A DNA stretch of 64,000 nucleotides, taken from Shewanella avicenniae (GTDB lineage: Bacteria; Pseudomonadota; Gammaproteobacteria; Enterobacterales; Shewanellaceae). Made by a program: the position numbers and the translations under genes. The stretch spans positions 496,001 through 560,000 of the forward strand of contig NZ_CP071503.1 of assembly GCF_017354945.1 (NCBI RefSeq), given 5' to 3'. Shown piece after piece: positions 1 to 10,038 of the stretch; position 1 is the first letter of the stretch, and every line of letters begins with the position of its first letter. The notes under the pieces are model-generated. The model saw only the letters and a program-made list of their open reading frames with translations, was not told the DNA's origin and ran no database searches.

Positions 1-314
1 CGTTCGGCGGCACTCCAGTTTTCTTCAGCCATTGCTAACGCGCCAACGAGTGTATGTTTGCGCGCAGCTTTACGGCGCCATCGTTGCGGAAGATAGCGGC
101 TATTCAAAACCAATCTTAATAGCGCCACAATTAGCCACTCAACGAGCTGCAACGCACCGTAAAAGACCACCATCGCGATGACGGCGAAGATAACACTGGT
201 TTCCAGCTGCCAGCCTAGAAAGGAGATGTAAACATACCCCTTGTTGCCGACAATGAGTGGACTCAGCAGCGCGCCCGCTAAGATAACGAGCAGATAAAAA
301 AGTACCCGTATCAT
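1..314 (-). CDS. hemY: HemY N-terminus (partial, runs off the window)
   Basis: The first 104 codons of HemY, an inner-membrane protein with a TPR-like periplasmic part, encoded with haem-synthesis genes in enterics. Translation of the minus strand begins MIRVLFYLLVILAG and has two hydrophobic segments (about residues 1-22 and 40-66), the usual HemY N-terminal hairpin. The ATG overlaps the hemX stop codon as ATGA (311-314), so hemY is translationally coupled behind hemX. The C-terminal TPR region lies outside the window. Family known; the exact biochemical role of HemY is unsettled. Confidence 0.9.
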   Translation of the reverse strand, partial: MIRVLFYLLVILAGALLSPLIVGNKGYVYISFLGWQLETSVIFAVIAMVVFYGALQLVEWLIVALLRLVLNSRYLPQRWRRKAARKHTLVGALAMAEENWSAAE

Positions 315-1474
315 TCAGTTACCTCCCCATTTGGCATGAGGTTGCCGTAGGTGACTAACTGTTTGAGCAATTTACTGCACTGAAATTGTTGCACGCTTAT
401 GGCATCAAGTTTGAGGCTTGCCAGCGCTTCGAGACTCTTCAACACCTCTTGAGTATTGTCATTATCTAAGTCGTAATATTGCTGGATCCACTTGCGCGCC
501 ATGGTGATTGATTGACGGTAGTTCAACTCATTGTATTGATAGAGGGCGAGCTGTGCTTGCAGTAATTTATTGCGGATATTTTCTTCGAGGTACCACTCTT
601 GTTTAGCCGACAGCAATGGCGTGACATCGGTACTCACTTTACGGATGGTAAAGAAATCCTCTTTTAATGCCTCCCAGGTTTTGGCGAGGTTAGTACGCCA
701 ATCACTGAACGAATTAGACACTCGTTGATCATCAGCTGCGGGTTCATCGGCTTGCTGAAGTTTATTAAGCGGCATTTTTTCCAGTTTGCTAATGATCCCA
801 TCGAGGGTAAATACGGTGCCAGCAATATCCGCATTTTTAATTTCACTGACCGCATTAATATCGGCGGCAATCGCTTTACGCAATGGCACTAATGACGGTT
901 CTTGCATCGCTGCGATACGTTCATCAGCGGCTTGCAGTAAACTGGTTGCTGTTTGCGGATCTTTTTCTAGCCACAATTTACGCCCTGCGATGCGCACCAA
1001 GTATTCAGCTTCGGCTGCCATCCAATGATCCGGGTGACGTTGTGCTAACGTGGCAACTTTACTGTTCAGTTGTGCTTGTGATTCACTGATTTTTTCCAAC
1101 TCATTTCGGGATTGACTCAGCTGTTGCTCGGCACCATGTAAGGCGTTATTTAACGCGGAAAATTTAGCTTCTGGCGCTAACTTTGCTTGATTAATATCGG
1201 CAGCCAACTGCACATTTTGCTGCTGTTGCACGGTGATTTGTTGGTACAGATAATAGCTAACACCGAGCCCAGTGAATGCGAGTAATGCAACCAGAAACAG
1301 GCAGAATTTGAGAAGCCATGAGCTGTGAGATTGCGTTGTGGACTCAGATTTAACCAAAGGGGTTTCAGTGATATTTGCTTGTGGCTCATCATGGGTGAGC
1401 GTTGGCTCGGCAGCATGTTCGAGCAGTTGCTCTTCAGTGTTGGAACGTTCCAGCTGAGATTTCTCGTTGTCCAT
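311..1474 (-). CDS. hemX: HemX, uroporphyrinogen-III C-methyltransferase-like membrane protein
   Basis: 387 residues. A polar, acidic N-terminus (about 1-50) is followed by one transmembrane helix (about 53-76, LLKFCLFLVALLAFTGLGV) and then a glutamine-rich, coiled-coil-like stretch (about 78-140) leading into the periplasmic HemX domain. Despite the family name there is no recognisable SAM-methyltransferase fold, and the enzymatic role is unproven. It lies between hemD and hemY in the same orientation, as in E. coli. The gap to hemD is 40 bp and the overlap with hemY is 4 bp, consistent with a hemCDXY operon. Confidence 0.93.
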   Translation of the reverse strand: MDNEKSQLERSNTEEQLLEHAAEPTLTHDEPQANITETPLVKSESTTQSHSSWLLKFCLFLVALLAFTGLGVSYYLYQQITVQQQQNVQLAADINQAKLAPEAKFSALNNALHGAEQQLSQSRNELEKISESQAQLNSKVATLAQRHPDHWMAAEAEYLVRIAGRKLWLEKDPQTATSLLQAADERIAAMQEPSLVPLRKAIAADINAVSEIKNADIAGTVFTLDGIISKLEKMPLNKLQQADEPAADDQRVSNSFSDWRTNLAKTWEALKEDFFTIRKVSTDVTPLLSAKQEWYLEENIRNKLLQAQLALYQYNELNYRQSITMARKWIQQYYDLDNDNTQEVLKSLEALASLKLDAISVQQFQCSKLLKQLVTYGNLMPNGEVTE

Positions 1475-1514
1475 ATAACTGTCCTAGGTATTAGAAGGCC
1501 AGAGGCAACAGCGA

Positions 1515-2234
1515 TTACAGCGATAGTGCCTTTAACATTGCGGCATCATTGGCTGCACCAGCGTTGACGACGAAGCTTAGTCCTGCTTCGTGAGCTTGCT
1601 GTTGTACTCGAATACTGGGCACTATGATATGACATGCTTGCAGCCAAGAAAAATTTTCTTCGCTGGTCAGTGAAATAAGATTAGTTAGGGCCTCACCGCT
1701 GGTGAGCATTATGGTATCAATACCGAACTGTTGCCATTCATTGATAATGGCGAGGCGGTCATATTCTGGGCAGTGACGACGGTAAACTTCGTAGTAGCTG
1801 ACCTTTGCCCCAAAACTACTGAGCTGTTCGGCAAGCGTTTCTCGACCACCAACCCCGCGAACGATCACGATGTTTTTATGTGTTACCGCATCAGGTTGCA
1901 GTCCAGCGAGCGTGAGCAAGCCTTCTGTTTGTTGGTTATCTGCGGGCGTACCAAACGCTTTGATGTCACGTTTTTGCAATGCGTGTAAGGTTGCATCACC
2001 CACGGCATACACTTGGCAATTAGCAGATAACACATCAGCCGAACATGTAAGGTATTGGACTGCGTTTGTACTGATAAAGATCAGAATGTCGGCAGATTCA
2101 AGCAGTGCAGTTGATGGTTGCGGCAGGGCGGACACGGCCAATAATGGCGTGACTAAAAACGGAATCCCTTGTTCTGTCAGGGATTCCGCCATCGACTGGT
2201 TTCGGCCATCAGGCCGAGTCAGCAAGATTTTCAT
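1515..2234 (-). CDS. hemD: Uroporphyrinogen-III synthase
   Basis: 239 residues. HemD cyclises hydroxymethylbilane to uroporphyrinogen III with inversion of ring D, the branch point to haem, sirohaem and cobalamin. The N-terminus MKILLTRPDGRNQSMAE and the internal TSGEALTNL segment are typical of this poorly conserved two-lobed family, and the length is normal (E. coli about 246). It starts 12 bp after the hemC stop, so product and substrate enzymes are co-transcribed. No oddities seen. Confidence 0.95.
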   Translation of the reverse strand: MKILLTRPDGRNQSMAESLTEQGIPFLVTPLLAVSALPQPSTALLESADILIFISTNAVQYLTCSADVLSANCQVYAVGDATLHALQKRDIKAFGTPADNQQTEGLLTLAGLQPDAVTHKNIVIVRGVGGRETLAEQLSSFGAKVSYYEVYRRHCPEYDRLAIINEWQQFGIDTIMLTSGEALTNLISLTSEENFSWLQACHIIVPSIRVQQQAHEAGLSFVVNAGAANDAAMLKALSL

Positions 2235-2246
2235 CTTATGGATGAA

Positions 2247-3176
2247 TTAGTTACCGTAAACGGCTTGCAGAATTGTTTTGGCACCTTTGCCTAACAGTTC
2301 ATCTGCCAGTGCGATACCAAGCGCTTCTGCATCAACTGTTTTACCTGTGATTTCACCACGGATCACTTCAGAACCATCTGGGTTGCCCACTAAACCGCGC
2401 AGCAGCATTTCATCGCCAGTGATTTCGGCAAATGCTCCGATAGGCACTTGGCAACCACCTTCCAGGCGGGTGTTCATTGCGCGCTCAGCCAGCACACGGT
2501 AACGCGTTTCTTTATGTTCAAGTGGTGCGAGCAAAGCTTTTACTCGTTCGTCATCAGTGCGGCATTCGATACCTACTGCGCCTTGGCCGTTTGCTGGCAA
2601 AGATTCAGAGGTCTCGATGTAGCTGGTGATGCGCTCTTTCAGCTCCAAACGGATAAGACCCGCTGCCGCGAGGATAATCGCATCGTAATCACCAGCATCC
2701 AGTTTGCTCAAACGGGTGCCCACGTTCCCCCGCAGATCTTTGATCACTAAGTCAGGACGGCTTTCACGCAGTTGGCATTGACGACGCAGACTTGACGTAC
2801 CAACAACAGCGCCTTGTGGTAATTCGGCGAGTGATTTGTAAGTGTTTGAAACAAAGGCATCACGCGGATCTTCACGTTTGCAAATCACTTGTAAACCTAA
2901 GCCTTCTGGAAACTCAACAGGTACATCTTTCATTGAGTGTACCGCGATATCCGCTTGGCCTTCGAGCATGGCCACTTCCAGCTCTTTTACGAATAAGCCC
3001 TTACCGCCAACTTTCGCCAAAGGAGTATCAAGAATGATGTCACCTTTGGTGCTCATTGGTAACAACTCAACCTGCAAGCCCGGATGGATGCGCTCCAATT
3101 CTGCTTTGACAAATTCTGCCTGCCACATGGCGAGCGGACTTTTACGAGTTGCAATGCGAATAAGATTGTCAGACAT
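2247..3176 (-). CDS. hemC: Porphobilinogen deaminase (hydroxymethylbilane synthase)
   Basis: 309 residues. Polymerises four porphobilinogen units into hydroxymethylbilane on a covalently bound dipyrromethane cofactor. The catalytic Asp is in HSMKDVP (Asp84) and the cofactor Cys in EGGCQVPIG (Cys242); both numbers match the E. coli enzyme. It is the first gene of the minus-strand hem operon and is divergent from cyaA across about 209 bp, the arrangement found in E. coli. Confidence 0.98.
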   Translation of the reverse strand: MSDNLIRIATRKSPLAMWQAEFVKAELERIHPGLQVELLPMSTKGDIILDTPLAKVGGKGLFVKELEVAMLEGQADIAVHSMKDVPVEFPEGLGLQVICKREDPRDAFVSNTYKSLAELPQGAVVGTSSLRRQCQLRESRPDLVIKDLRGNVGTRLSKLDAGDYDAIILAAAGLIRLELKERITSYIETSESLPANGQGAVGIECRTDDERVKALLAPLEHKETRYRVLAERAMNTRLEGGCQVPIGAFAEITGDEMLLRGLVGNPDGSEVIRGEITGKTVDAEALGIALADELLGKGAKTILQAVYGN

Positions 3177-3300
3177 GCTCGAAATGTTCCGTTAGTTATG
3201 TAATGTAAGTAATTGCGGCAATGCTAACATTGCCAATCGCGTATTAGCACGAGCCAACCCGCAATCTTTGCATTTCCCTATTAGGTTAATTAGTTGAAAA

Positions 3301-3345
3301 TGTGATCGTCATCCCAATTGCTTGCTCGATGTGATAGACGTGTTA
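3301..3345 (+). promoter_or_regulatory. Candidate CRP sites in front of cyaA
   Basis: Two CRP-like sequences lie in the hemC-cyaA intergenic region. TGTGATCGTCATCCCA (3301-3316) matches 9 of the 10 conserved positions of TGTGA-N6-TCACA. TGTGATAGACGTGTTA (3330-3345) has one perfect half. A weak -35/-10 pair (TTGCTC 3322-3327, TAACAT 3344-3349) overlaps the second, which would suit repression. E. coli cyaA is known to be repressed by CRP-cAMP; applying that here is inference from a visual motif match. Confidence 0.35.
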
Positions 3346-3385
3346 ACATTAGTGATTACTGAATCAAGGGAGTGAGTATCAATAG

Positions 3386-5812
3386 ATGATCAAGCGCCAA
3401 CTGCAGTTTTTTGATACTGCGGAGCGACTCAACAGAGTGCGCTTGGCGCGCGCGCAGGCAATTTTATCGCCGCAGCAACAACAGCTGTTCAGCCTGCTGC
3501 CTGTGCTTATCCATTGCCACGATGTTAATTTACCGGGTTATAACCATCCGTCCACTCCATCTGGCATCGCCGACTTTTCGCTTCAACCCAAACACACCAA
3601 AGCGTTAGCACGATTTAAGTTGGCCTATATTGAGCCGACATCAGACCTGGTGCTAATTGAAGGTGTGTACGTCATGGGCAGTACCGCCAGCTTTGGTCAA
3701 AATCCAAAAAGCGATGTGGATGTGTGGTTGGTGCACAAGGCTGATTTGAGCGCTGACCAAGTGCAGTTATTACGGCAAAAAGCTCAACAGTTAACCCGCT
3801 GGTTTGCTGGTTTTGATTTTGAAGTGAATTTCTATCTGCTGGAACCTGAGCATTTCAAATTGCAGCAACAGCAGCGAACCTGCACTGAGTGGGAAGTGCT
3901 GGGCCATGAAAACAGTGGCAGCGCCCAGCATTGGTTATTGTTGGATGAATTTTATCGCAGCCATATTCGCTTGGCGGGTAAACCCGTAGTGTGGTGGCCA
4001 GAAGGTGTGGCGGATCCAGAACGCTTACTTTATTTAGGTGATATGCGAGAGCTGCCTGCCAGTGAGTACTTTGGGGCATCGTTGTGGCAGTTGTACAAAG
4101 GGATTGAAAAACCACACAAGGCATTGTTGAAAGTACTGCTGTTGGAAGCCTACGCCAGTGATTATCCCGACACTCGTTTAGTCTCTGAGGAAATTTGGCA
4201 TCTGACTGAGCAGGAAAATTTTTCTACCGAGAATGATCCCTACCTGCAGCTTTATCTCGCGATTGAACGCTACCTACTCAGGCTAGGTGATTTACGGCGA
4301 TTGGAGATCGCTCGTCGCTGTTTTTATCTCAAGTGTGGCATTCGCTTAAGTGATGCGCACACCCACCAAGATTGGCGCTTTCACTATTTGCGCAAGTTAG
4401 TGCGGGATTGGGAATGGCCTTATAGTCTAGTGGTGACCTTGGATAACTGTAACCATTGGCATAGCGGTGAGTTGCAATGGTTTAACGAACAGATCAACCA
4501 ACTGATGCTCGCCAGTTATCAAACCTTATTGAGATTCGCATCTAATCAACGTTTGAGTGAGTCGTTTAAAGTTGAAGACTTGGGGTTGTTAACTCGCAAA
4601 CTGCACACCTATTTCAGTGAAGATAAACAGCAGATTTTAAGACTCAATTCGTTATGGAGCCGCTCTATTGCCGAGCCGAATTTAACGATTGTGCACAGTA
4701 AAACCCAAGGCTGTTACTACTTGTATCGATTAGCACCAGAGCCAAAAAATTTTTGGGGTGAAGTAGCGATCTATCAAGCCGAAAGTATTGCCGCCATTCT
4801 GGCTTGGACCAGTCTTAACGGTATCGCCAATGAAAAAACCCAGTGGTATTTGTTTGGCAATAGCCGTCGACGGAGTCGGCGTCTAACCCGAGCTGCACAT
4901 CGATTACTGCCGAGTTTATCCAGTTGTGATTGGCGCGTATCGAAACTCGAACTGTGTCAGCCGTGGCATTATCGTAAGATTATCCTATTGCTCAATCTGG
5001 AAGATGACCCGTCACAGCTGTGGCTGGGGCAGGACATCATGGTGGATCTGCTAGGCATTAATCCTTTGTCAGTGGGGATGCGGCGTATTTCTCTTATGGG
5101 CAGCTTGCAACTTCTGACTCAGAATTCCTGGGGCGAATGGCATAGCTATAACTTTAGCCGTGAGCTGGGGTTGCTTGAGGCGATCCAGCATATTGCTGCC
5201 GGTGTAAAACGAACTAATGACGTAATTGACATCGAAGTATTCAGCGCGTCCGCCAAAGCACGGCCACAGCTAGAATCCAATTTACGGCAATTACTCATTC
5301 AAGTCGTTACTTTGATTCGCCGCGCAGATAATGAGCGTACTTTAGTGCAGCCGTTGCAACTGCGGCACAAACGGTATGGGGTATTTTTCGATAATAAAGG
5401 CGTTAGCTATCGCGATTTAAGCGATGTCCGCTCGCTCTATCAGCAGGTAATGCGTGGGTCCTTAAATGATGCTGACACTAGAGATACGCCGTTACCTCGG
5501 CTGGATGCTTTACCACAATCTATTCGAGATGTGGCTGTGAAGGGCGTGGTGCAATATTTTTTGAAACCAGACGACACGCAAGTTGATGTGTATGTGTTGG
5601 ATGAGCTAAACCAACTTCAGCATTATGTACAAAACTCTCAAGATATTAATGAGTTAGTTAATCAGGTGTCGCAGCATTATGCGTTTGCTGATGTACATAG
5701 CATTCGCGGCCGTTTTAACTTTCCCCAGTTTTTCTTGTTGCAAGGTACAAGGCAAAACCTAAAGGTTGTGCCTTTTGGGATGACATCAACTACGGCGCAA
5801 TCCGATTTTTAA
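3386..5812 (+). CDS. cyaA: Class I adenylate cyclase
   Basis: 808 residues. Makes cAMP from ATP for CRP signalling. The N-terminal half holds the class I cyclase nucleotidyltransferase motif, VYVMGSTASFGQNPKSDVDVW (about residues 94-114), with the paired aspartates that bind metal. The C-terminal half corresponds to the regulatory domain that in enterics responds to EIIA-Glc. It is slightly shorter than E. coli CyaA (848). The ATG at 3386 follows AAGGGAG; an upstream GTG at 3372 is closed by a stop. It is divergent from hemC and convergent with cyaY. Confidence 0.97.
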   Translation: MIKRQLQFFDTAERLNRVRLARAQAILSPQQQQLFSLLPVLIHCHDVNLPGYNHPSTPSGIADFSLQPKHTKALARFKLAYIEPTSDLVLIEGVYVMGSTASFGQNPKSDVDVWLVHKADLSADQVQLLRQKAQQLTRWFAGFDFEVNFYLLEPEHFKLQQQQRTCTEWEVLGHENSGSAQHWLLLDEFYRSHIRLAGKPVVWWPEGVADPERLLYLGDMRELPASEYFGASLWQLYKGIEKPHKALLKVLLLEAYASDYPDTRLVSEEIWHLTEQENFSTENDPYLQLYLAIERYLLRLGDLRRLEIARRCFYLKCGIRLSDAHTHQDWRFHYLRKLVRDWEWPYSLVVTLDNCNHWHSGELQWFNEQINQLMLASYQTLLRFASNQRLSESFKVEDLGLLTRKLHTYFSEDKQQILRLNSLWSRSIAEPNLTIVHSKTQGCYYLYRLAPEPKNFWGEVAIYQAESIAAILAWTSLNGIANEKTQWYLFGNSRRRSRRLTRAAHRLLPSLSSCDWRVSKLELCQPWHYRKIILLLNLEDDPSQLWLGQDIMVDLLGINPLSVGMRRISLMGSLQLLTQNSWGEWHSYNFSRELGLLEAIQHIAAGVKRTNDVIDIEVFSASAKARPQLESNLRQLLIQVVTLIRRADNERTLVQPLQLRHKRYGVFFDNKGVSYRDLSDVRSLYQQVMRGSLNDADTRDTPLPRLDALPQSIRDVAVKGVVQYFLKPDDTQVDVYVLDELNQLQHYVQNSQDINELVNQVSQHYAFADVHSIRGRFNFPQFFLLQGTRQNLKVVPFGMTSTTAQSDF

Positions 5813-5821
5813 TTGCGCCGT
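5792..5821 (+). terminator. Hairpin at the cyaA/cyaY convergent junction
   Basis: A perfect 10-bp stem, ACGGCGCAAT / ATTGCGCCGT, with a 10-nt loop. It starts inside the last cyaA codons and ends just after the stop. The T-run is poor on both strands, so it may be a weak bidirectional terminator or a 3' stabilising hairpin. Confidence 0.4.
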
Positions 5822-5829
5822 TATTGGCA

Positions 5830-6159
5830 TCAAAGCGCGAGTTCAATGCCGCTTTGTTTGGCGATCGATTCACGCACAAATGGCATAAATTCACCGCCAT
5901 TACGTTGATCCAACCATTTACCGTCCACATACGCAAAGTGGTAACCGCCAAAGCGAGACGCAACCCAGAGCTCCTGCAGTGGTTCTTGTTTATTAATCAC
6001 AATCTTAGAGCCGTCACCGAATTCTAATTGCAGCACGTTACCTGAGGCATCAATGTCTACATCTGCGCCTTGTTCATCAATGGCGTGCTCGATGGCTTGC
6101 TCAATGCGTTCAAACATATCATCGGCGAGTTGATGATATTGTGTATCTGTCATAGCCAT
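5830..6159 (-). CDS. cyaY: Frataxin-like iron-donor protein CyaY
   Basis: 109 residues. Bacterial frataxin, an acidic iron-binding protein that modulates iron-sulphur cluster assembly on IscU. The N-terminal acidic helix ([17 protein letters not shown]) and the sheet with [17 protein letters not shown] and DGKWLD are the frataxin signature. The frame stays open to 6420, but AAGGA lies about 10 nt before the ATG at 6159 and the family begins near MTDTQYH, so 6159 is chosen (6153 is the alternative). Convergent with cyaA and divergent from lptM. Confidence 0.95.
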   Translation of the reverse strand: MAMTDTQYHQLADDMFERIEQAIEHAIDEQGADVDIDASGNVLQLEFGDGSKIVINKQEPLQELWVASRFGGYHFAYVDGKWLDQRNGGEFMPFVRESIAKQSGIELAL

Positions 6160-6239
6160 GCAATATCTGTCCTTTGCTTTCATCAAGATGAATGCGATTA
6201 TAAGGCTAATGTATTTTCCGTGCACAGATGTTGAGTGAA

Positions 6240-6380
6240 ATGAAATTACTTTTATCTTTAAGTTTGGCCTGCATACTAGTTGCTGGCTGCGGTCAAAAAG
6301 GGCCGCTCTATAAGACGCCGGCAAACGCAGCAAATCAGGCGCAACAACCTGTAAACAATGCCCCAAAACCTTCATTGTGA
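6240..6380 (+). CDS. lptM: Small lipoprotein LptM (YifL)
   Basis: 46 residues. Begins [17 protein letters not shown], a lipoprotein signal with the modified Cys at 17. The mature N-terminus [11 protein letters not shown] is the hallmark of LptM/YifL, which in E. coli binds LptD and helps its oxidative maturation. Only 10 bp separate its stop from the lysA GTG, so the two are likely co-transcribed, an order common in Shewanella and Vibrio. An in-frame ATG at 6228 is an alternative start with no better ribosome site. Confidence 0.88.
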   Translation: MKLLLSLSLACILVAGCGQKGPLYKTPANAANQAQQPVNNAPKPSL

Positions 6381-6390
6381 GGACGAGAGA

Positions 6391-7635
6391 GTGGATCATT
6401 TCCAATATCAAAATAAGCACCTTTTTGCCGAAGAATGTGATGTTGCTGAATTAGCAGCTCAGTACGGCACTCCACTTTATATTTACTCGCGCGCCACACT
6501 TGAACGTCACTGGCATGCGTTTGACTCAGCGGTTGCTGAGCATCCGCATATGATCTGTTATGCAGTCAAAGCCAACTCCAATTTGGCGGTACTCAATCTG
6601 CTGGCCAGAATGGGCAGCGGTTTTGATATTGTGTCTGGTGGTGAATTGGCGCGGGTAATTGCCGCCGGTGGCGATCCAGCCAAAGTGGTGTTTTCTGGCG
6701 TCGGTAAAACGCCCACAGAGATGAAAATGGCGCTGGAGTTGGGCATCTATTGCTTCAACGTTGAGTCGCTGGCAGAGCTTGAAATCCTCAATGATGTCGC
6801 CGCAGGTTTAGGCACCATCGCGCCAGTATCATTGCGAATCAACCCTGACGTGGATGCGGGCACTCACCCATATATTTCTACTGGCTTGAAAGAGAACAAG
6901 TTTGGTATCGCCATGGATGATGCAGAAGAAGCATACGTCCGTGCGATGGAATTGCCCTACCTAGAAGTGAAAGGTGCTGATTGCCATATTGGCTCACAAC
7001 TGACTGAAATTCAGCCATTTTTAGATGCGATGGATCGTATGTTGGCGCTGATCGATCGCTTAGCCGAACGTGGCATTAAGATTTCCCATCTGGATGTGGG
7101 TGGTGGATTAGGCGTGCCCTACGACAAAGAAACACCACCACAACCTTACGAATATGCTGCAGCCTTGTTAGCGCGCATCGGCGAACGTGATCTGAAGTTG
7201 ATTTTTGAACCGGGTCGCGCTATTGCGGCGAATGCGGGCATTTTCGTTACTGAAGTGCTATTCCTCAAAGAAAATGCCGGTAAGAACTTTGCCATTGTTG
7301 ATGGCGCAATGAACGATTTGATCCGTCCATCGCTGTACAGTGCTTGGCAGCAGATTATTCCGGTACGCAAACACAGCCGAGCGCCACAGCTGTACGATAT
7401 TGTCGGCCCAGTCTGCGAAACGGGAGACTTTTTGGGTAAATCTCGTGAGCTGACCATTCGTCCAGGGGATTTACTGGCTGTTCGTTCCAGCGGTGCATAT
7501 GGCTTTGCGATGTCATCAAACTACAATACGCGTCCTCGTGCGGCAGAGATTATGGTCGATGGCACTCAACACTATGTGGTGCGTGAACGTGAAAAGTTAC
7601 AACAGTTGTGGCAAGGCGAGTCCTTATTACCATAA
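6391..7635 (+). CDS. lysA: Diaminopimelate decarboxylase
   Basis: 414 residues. PLP-dependent last step of lysine synthesis. The PLP lysine is in CYAVKANSN (Lys60); HIGSQ, GGGLG and the EPGR phosphate-binding motif follow, and the second-domain Cys is in [11 protein letters not shown]. An in-frame ATG at 6358 lies inside lptM. The GTG at 6391 is preceded by GAGGA at about 7 nt and gives the family N-terminus (DHFQYQ), so GTG is chosen. It sits with dapF, which makes the substrate's isomer. Confidence 0.96.
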   Translation: MDHFQYQNKHLFAEECDVAELAAQYGTPLYIYSRATLERHWHAFDSAVAEHPHMICYAVKANSNLAVLNLLARMGSGFDIVSGGELARVIAAGGDPAKVVFSGVGKTPTEMKMALELGIYCFNVESLAELEILNDVAAGLGTIAPVSLRINPDVDAGTHPYISTGLKENKFGIAMDDAEEAYVRAMELPYLEVKGADCHIGSQLTEIQPFLDAMDRMLALIDRLAERGIKISHLDVGGGLGVPYDKETPPQPYEYAAALLARIGERDLKLIFEPGRAIAANAGIFVTEVLFLKENAGKNFAIVDGAMNDLIRPSLYSAWQQIIPVRKHSRAPQLYDIVGPVCETGDFLGKSRELTIRPGDLLAVRSSGAYGFAMSSNYNTRPRAAEIMVDGTQHYVVREREKLQQLWQGESLLP

Positions 7636-7662
7636 GCTAAACGATTAATAATATTGGTGTGC

Positions 7663-7676
7663 AAGGAGTCATCTTG
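7663..7676 (+). promoter_or_regulatory. Ribosome site deciding a TTG start for dapF
   Basis: AAGGAG (7663-7668) lies 5 nt before TTG 7674, giving the family N-terminus (M)[12 protein letters not shown]. The earlier in-frame GTG at 7659 lies upstream of this ribosome site and would add five unconserved residues. Confidence 0.75.
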
Positions 7677-8501
7677 ATTCAGTTCACTAAAATGCATGGG
7701 TTAGGCAACGACTTTATGGTTGTAGATGCCGTCACCCAAAATGTGTTTTTTTCACCAGAGCAGATCCGTCGCTTGGCGGACCGCAATTTTGGCGTGGGCT
7801 TTGATCAGTTATTGTTGGTCGAGCCGCCGTACGATCCTGAACTCGATTTTCACTATCGTATTTTTAATGCCGATGGCAGCGAAGTCGAGCAGTGCGGCAA
7901 TGGTGCCCGTTGTTTTGCGCGCTTTGTGAAAAACAAAGGCTTAACCCAAAAGTACAAGATTCGCGTGAGTACTTCTGCGGGAAAAATGCTGTTAAAACTG
8001 GAAAAAGATGGCACCGTAACCGTGAATATGGGCGTGCCAATCTTAGAACCAAATTCTGTGCCGTTTAAAGCCAAAAAAGCGGAGAAGACCTACCTGCTGC
8101 AGGCGGGCAGTCAAAACTTTCTCTGTGGTGTGGTTTCCATGGGAAATCCTCATTGTGTGATTCAAGTAGACGACGTTGGCAATACAGATGTAGATACTTT
8201 GGGGTCGCTGCTGACTAACCACGAGCGTTTTCCAAATGGTGTCAACGTCGGCTTTATGCAAGTGGTGTCGCCAGAGCATGTCAAACTGCGCGTCTATGAA
8301 CGTGGCGCGGCGGAAACCTTAGCGTGTGGCAGTGGCGCATGCGCCGCCGCAGCCGTTGGCCAATTACAAGGTAAGTTGGCGGGGACAGTGAAGGTAGATT
8401 TACCCGGTGGTTCGTTGACGATTTCGTGGGAAGGGGAAGGAAAACCGCTTTACATGACCGGCCCAGCTGAGCATGTATATGATGGCCAAATACAACTATG
8501 A
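7674..8501 (+). CDS. dapF: Diaminopimelate epimerase
   Basis: 275 residues. Interconverts LL- and meso-diaminopimelate for lysine and peptidoglycan synthesis. Cofactor-free two-base mechanism with Cys74 in EQCGNGARC and Cys218 in [10 protein letters not shown], matching E. coli Cys73 and Cys217. It starts with TTG, 38 bp after lysA, and overlaps the next gene by ATGA (8498-8501). Together with lysA it forms a lysine/cell-wall pair. Confidence 0.97.
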   Translation: MIQFTKMHGLGNDFMVVDAVTQNVFFSPEQIRRLADRNFGVGFDQLLLVEPPYDPELDFHYRIFNADGSEVEQCGNGARCFARFVKNKGLTQKYKIRVSTSAGKMLLKLEKDGTVTVNMGVPILEPNSVPFKAKKAEKTYLLQAGSQNFLCGVVSMGNPHCVIQVDDVGNTDVDTLGSLLTNHERFPNGVNVGFMQVVSPEHVKLRVYERGAAETLACGSGACAAAAVGQLQGKLAGTVKVDLPGGSLTISWEGEGKPLYMTGPAEHVYDGQIQL

Positions 8502-9133
8502 CAGACCTGATTTCACGTGCCATGCCGCCGTTTGATGAGCAGATTATTCGCGAATATCTGCTCGATAACCCGGACTTTTTTAGCCGTTTCCCTGAGCTAC
8601 TTATTGCCATGAAAGTGCCGCATGCTGAACGTGGTGCGGTGTCACTGGTTGAACGTCGTCAAGAGTTATTGCGGCAACGGGTTGGACAGCTTGAAGAAGA
8701 GATCACCGCGTTGATGTCGATGGCGACGAATAACGAACGTATCTTTAGATTCAACCTGCAGCTGTGTCAACAGCTGCTCGATTGCGAAGATATGGGCGAG
8801 TTGCGCCAAGTGCTTACCCATGAATTGAAAAGCGGATTTGGCTTTAGCCATGTGCGCTTAATTACGGTGCATGACCTTGACTCTGAGTTATCAACTATCT
8901 GGCACAACCGCTTGGTGGATGGTTATTACTTTGGGCGCTTAACCCGTCATGAAGCGCATCGTTTGTTCGGCGCGGATGTGGGTTCGGTGTCGTTGGCGCG
9001 GTTGTCTGAAGAAAATGGTCAGGTGATTTTTGCCATTGCCAGCGCTGATGCGGCGCATTTTCACCCCGAGATGGACAGCATGTTGCTTGAGCAAGTGCGC
9101 CAATTGTTAGATCATCTTTTGCCAAAGTTGTAA
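8498..9133 (+). CDS. DUF484 family protein
   Basis: 211 residues. DUF484 proteins are conserved between dapF and xerC in many gammaproteobacteria (YigA in E. coli) and have no proven function. The N-terminal third ([20 protein letters not shown] and a predicted coiled coil at about 55-80) precedes a GAF-like fold. It is coupled to dapF by a 4-bp overlap and lies 2 bp before xerC, so it is an operon member. The function is not inferred. Confidence 0.93.
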   Translation: MTDLISRAMPPFDEQIIREYLLDNPDFFSRFPELLIAMKVPHAERGAVSLVERRQELLRQRVGQLEEEITALMSMATNNERIFRFNLQLCQQLLDCEDMGELRQVLTHELKSGFGFSHVRLITVHDLDSELSTIWHNRLVDGYYFGRLTRHEAHRLFGADVGSVSLARLSEENGQVIFAIASADAAHFHPEMDSMLLEQVRQLLDHLLPKL

Positions 9134-9135
9134 TC

Positions 9136-10038
9136 GTGATAGCAGGATTAGCAGACTCACCTTGGATTGCTAAATTTGAGCGATTTTTGAGTGCTGAGCG
9201 CCAGCTCTCTGCTTACACTGTTCGCAACTATCTCAATGAATTACAGCGTGTGGCCTCCTTGCTACCAGATGATTGTCAGTGGCAGCAGGTAACCCATGAG
9301 CAACTCAAAGCCGTACTGGCCAAGTTGCACCGCCGCGGCTTAAGCCCGCGTAGCCTGTCGCTGTGCTTGTCGGCACAGAAACAATTTTTCAGCTACTTAT
9401 TACGTGAGCAACAAATAGTTGCCAACCCTGCCGCGCAATTGTCTGCCCCCAAGCAAGGTAAACCACTGCCAAAGAACCTAGATGCTGATAGCGTAAATCA
9501 TCTGCTTGATATTGAAGTCACCGATGCGATTTCAGCCCGCGATAAGGCGCTAATGGAGTTGTTTTACTCGTCAGGATTACGTTTAGCTGAATTGGCGGGA
9601 CTCGACCTCAACGACATCGATTTGGTTGAAGCACAAGTGAAGGTGGTGGGAAAGGGCAGTAAAGAACGACTATTGCCAGTCGGCGCAATGGCGGTGAACG
9701 CGATTAAGCAATGGCTCAACTATCGTAAGTTGTTGCCGTGCCAAGATGCCGCGCTCTTTGTCAGTAATCGTGGCTCGCGCTTGTCGCATCGCAGTATTCA
9801 GGCGCGTTTAAGCTATTGGGCGCAACAACAGCTTTTGTCGGCCAAGGTTCATCCGCATAAATTACGTCACTCATTTGCCACGCATTTGTTAGAAGCCAGT
9901 GGTGATTTACGCGCAGTGCAGGAACTACTGGGGCACGCCAACCTCTCCACCACGCAAATTTATACCAGCCTTGATTTTCAACATCTGGCTAAGGTTTATG
10001 ACGGGGCGCATCCGCGGGCGCGCAAAGGTAAAAACTGA
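9136..10038 (+). CDS. xerC: Tyrosine recombinase XerC
   Basis: 300 residues. With XerD it resolves chromosome dimers at dif under FtsK control. SAM-like core-binding domain (about 10-95) then the catalytic domain with the full set: Arg149 (SGLRLAEL), Lys173 ([11 protein letters not shown]), His241 and Arg244 ([12 protein letters not shown]), His267 ([13 protein letters not shown]) and the nucleophile Tyr276. Starts with GTG 9136. The dapF-DUF484-xerC-HAD order is the standard enteric-like one. Confidence 0.97.
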   Translation: MIAGLADSPWIAKFERFLSAERQLSAYTVRNYLNELQRVASLLPDDCQWQQVTHEQLKAVLAKLHRRGLSPRSLSLCLSAQKQFFSYLLREQQIVANPAAQLSAPKQGKPLPKNLDADSVNHLLDIEVTDAISARDKALMELFYSSGLRLAELAGLDLNDIDLVEAQVKVVGKGSKERLLPVGAMAVNAIKQWLNYRKLLPCQDAALFVSNRGSRLSHRSIQARLSYWAQQQLLSAKVHPHKLRHSFATHLLEASGDLRAVQELLGHANLSTTQIYTSLDFQHLAKVYDGAHPRARKGKN

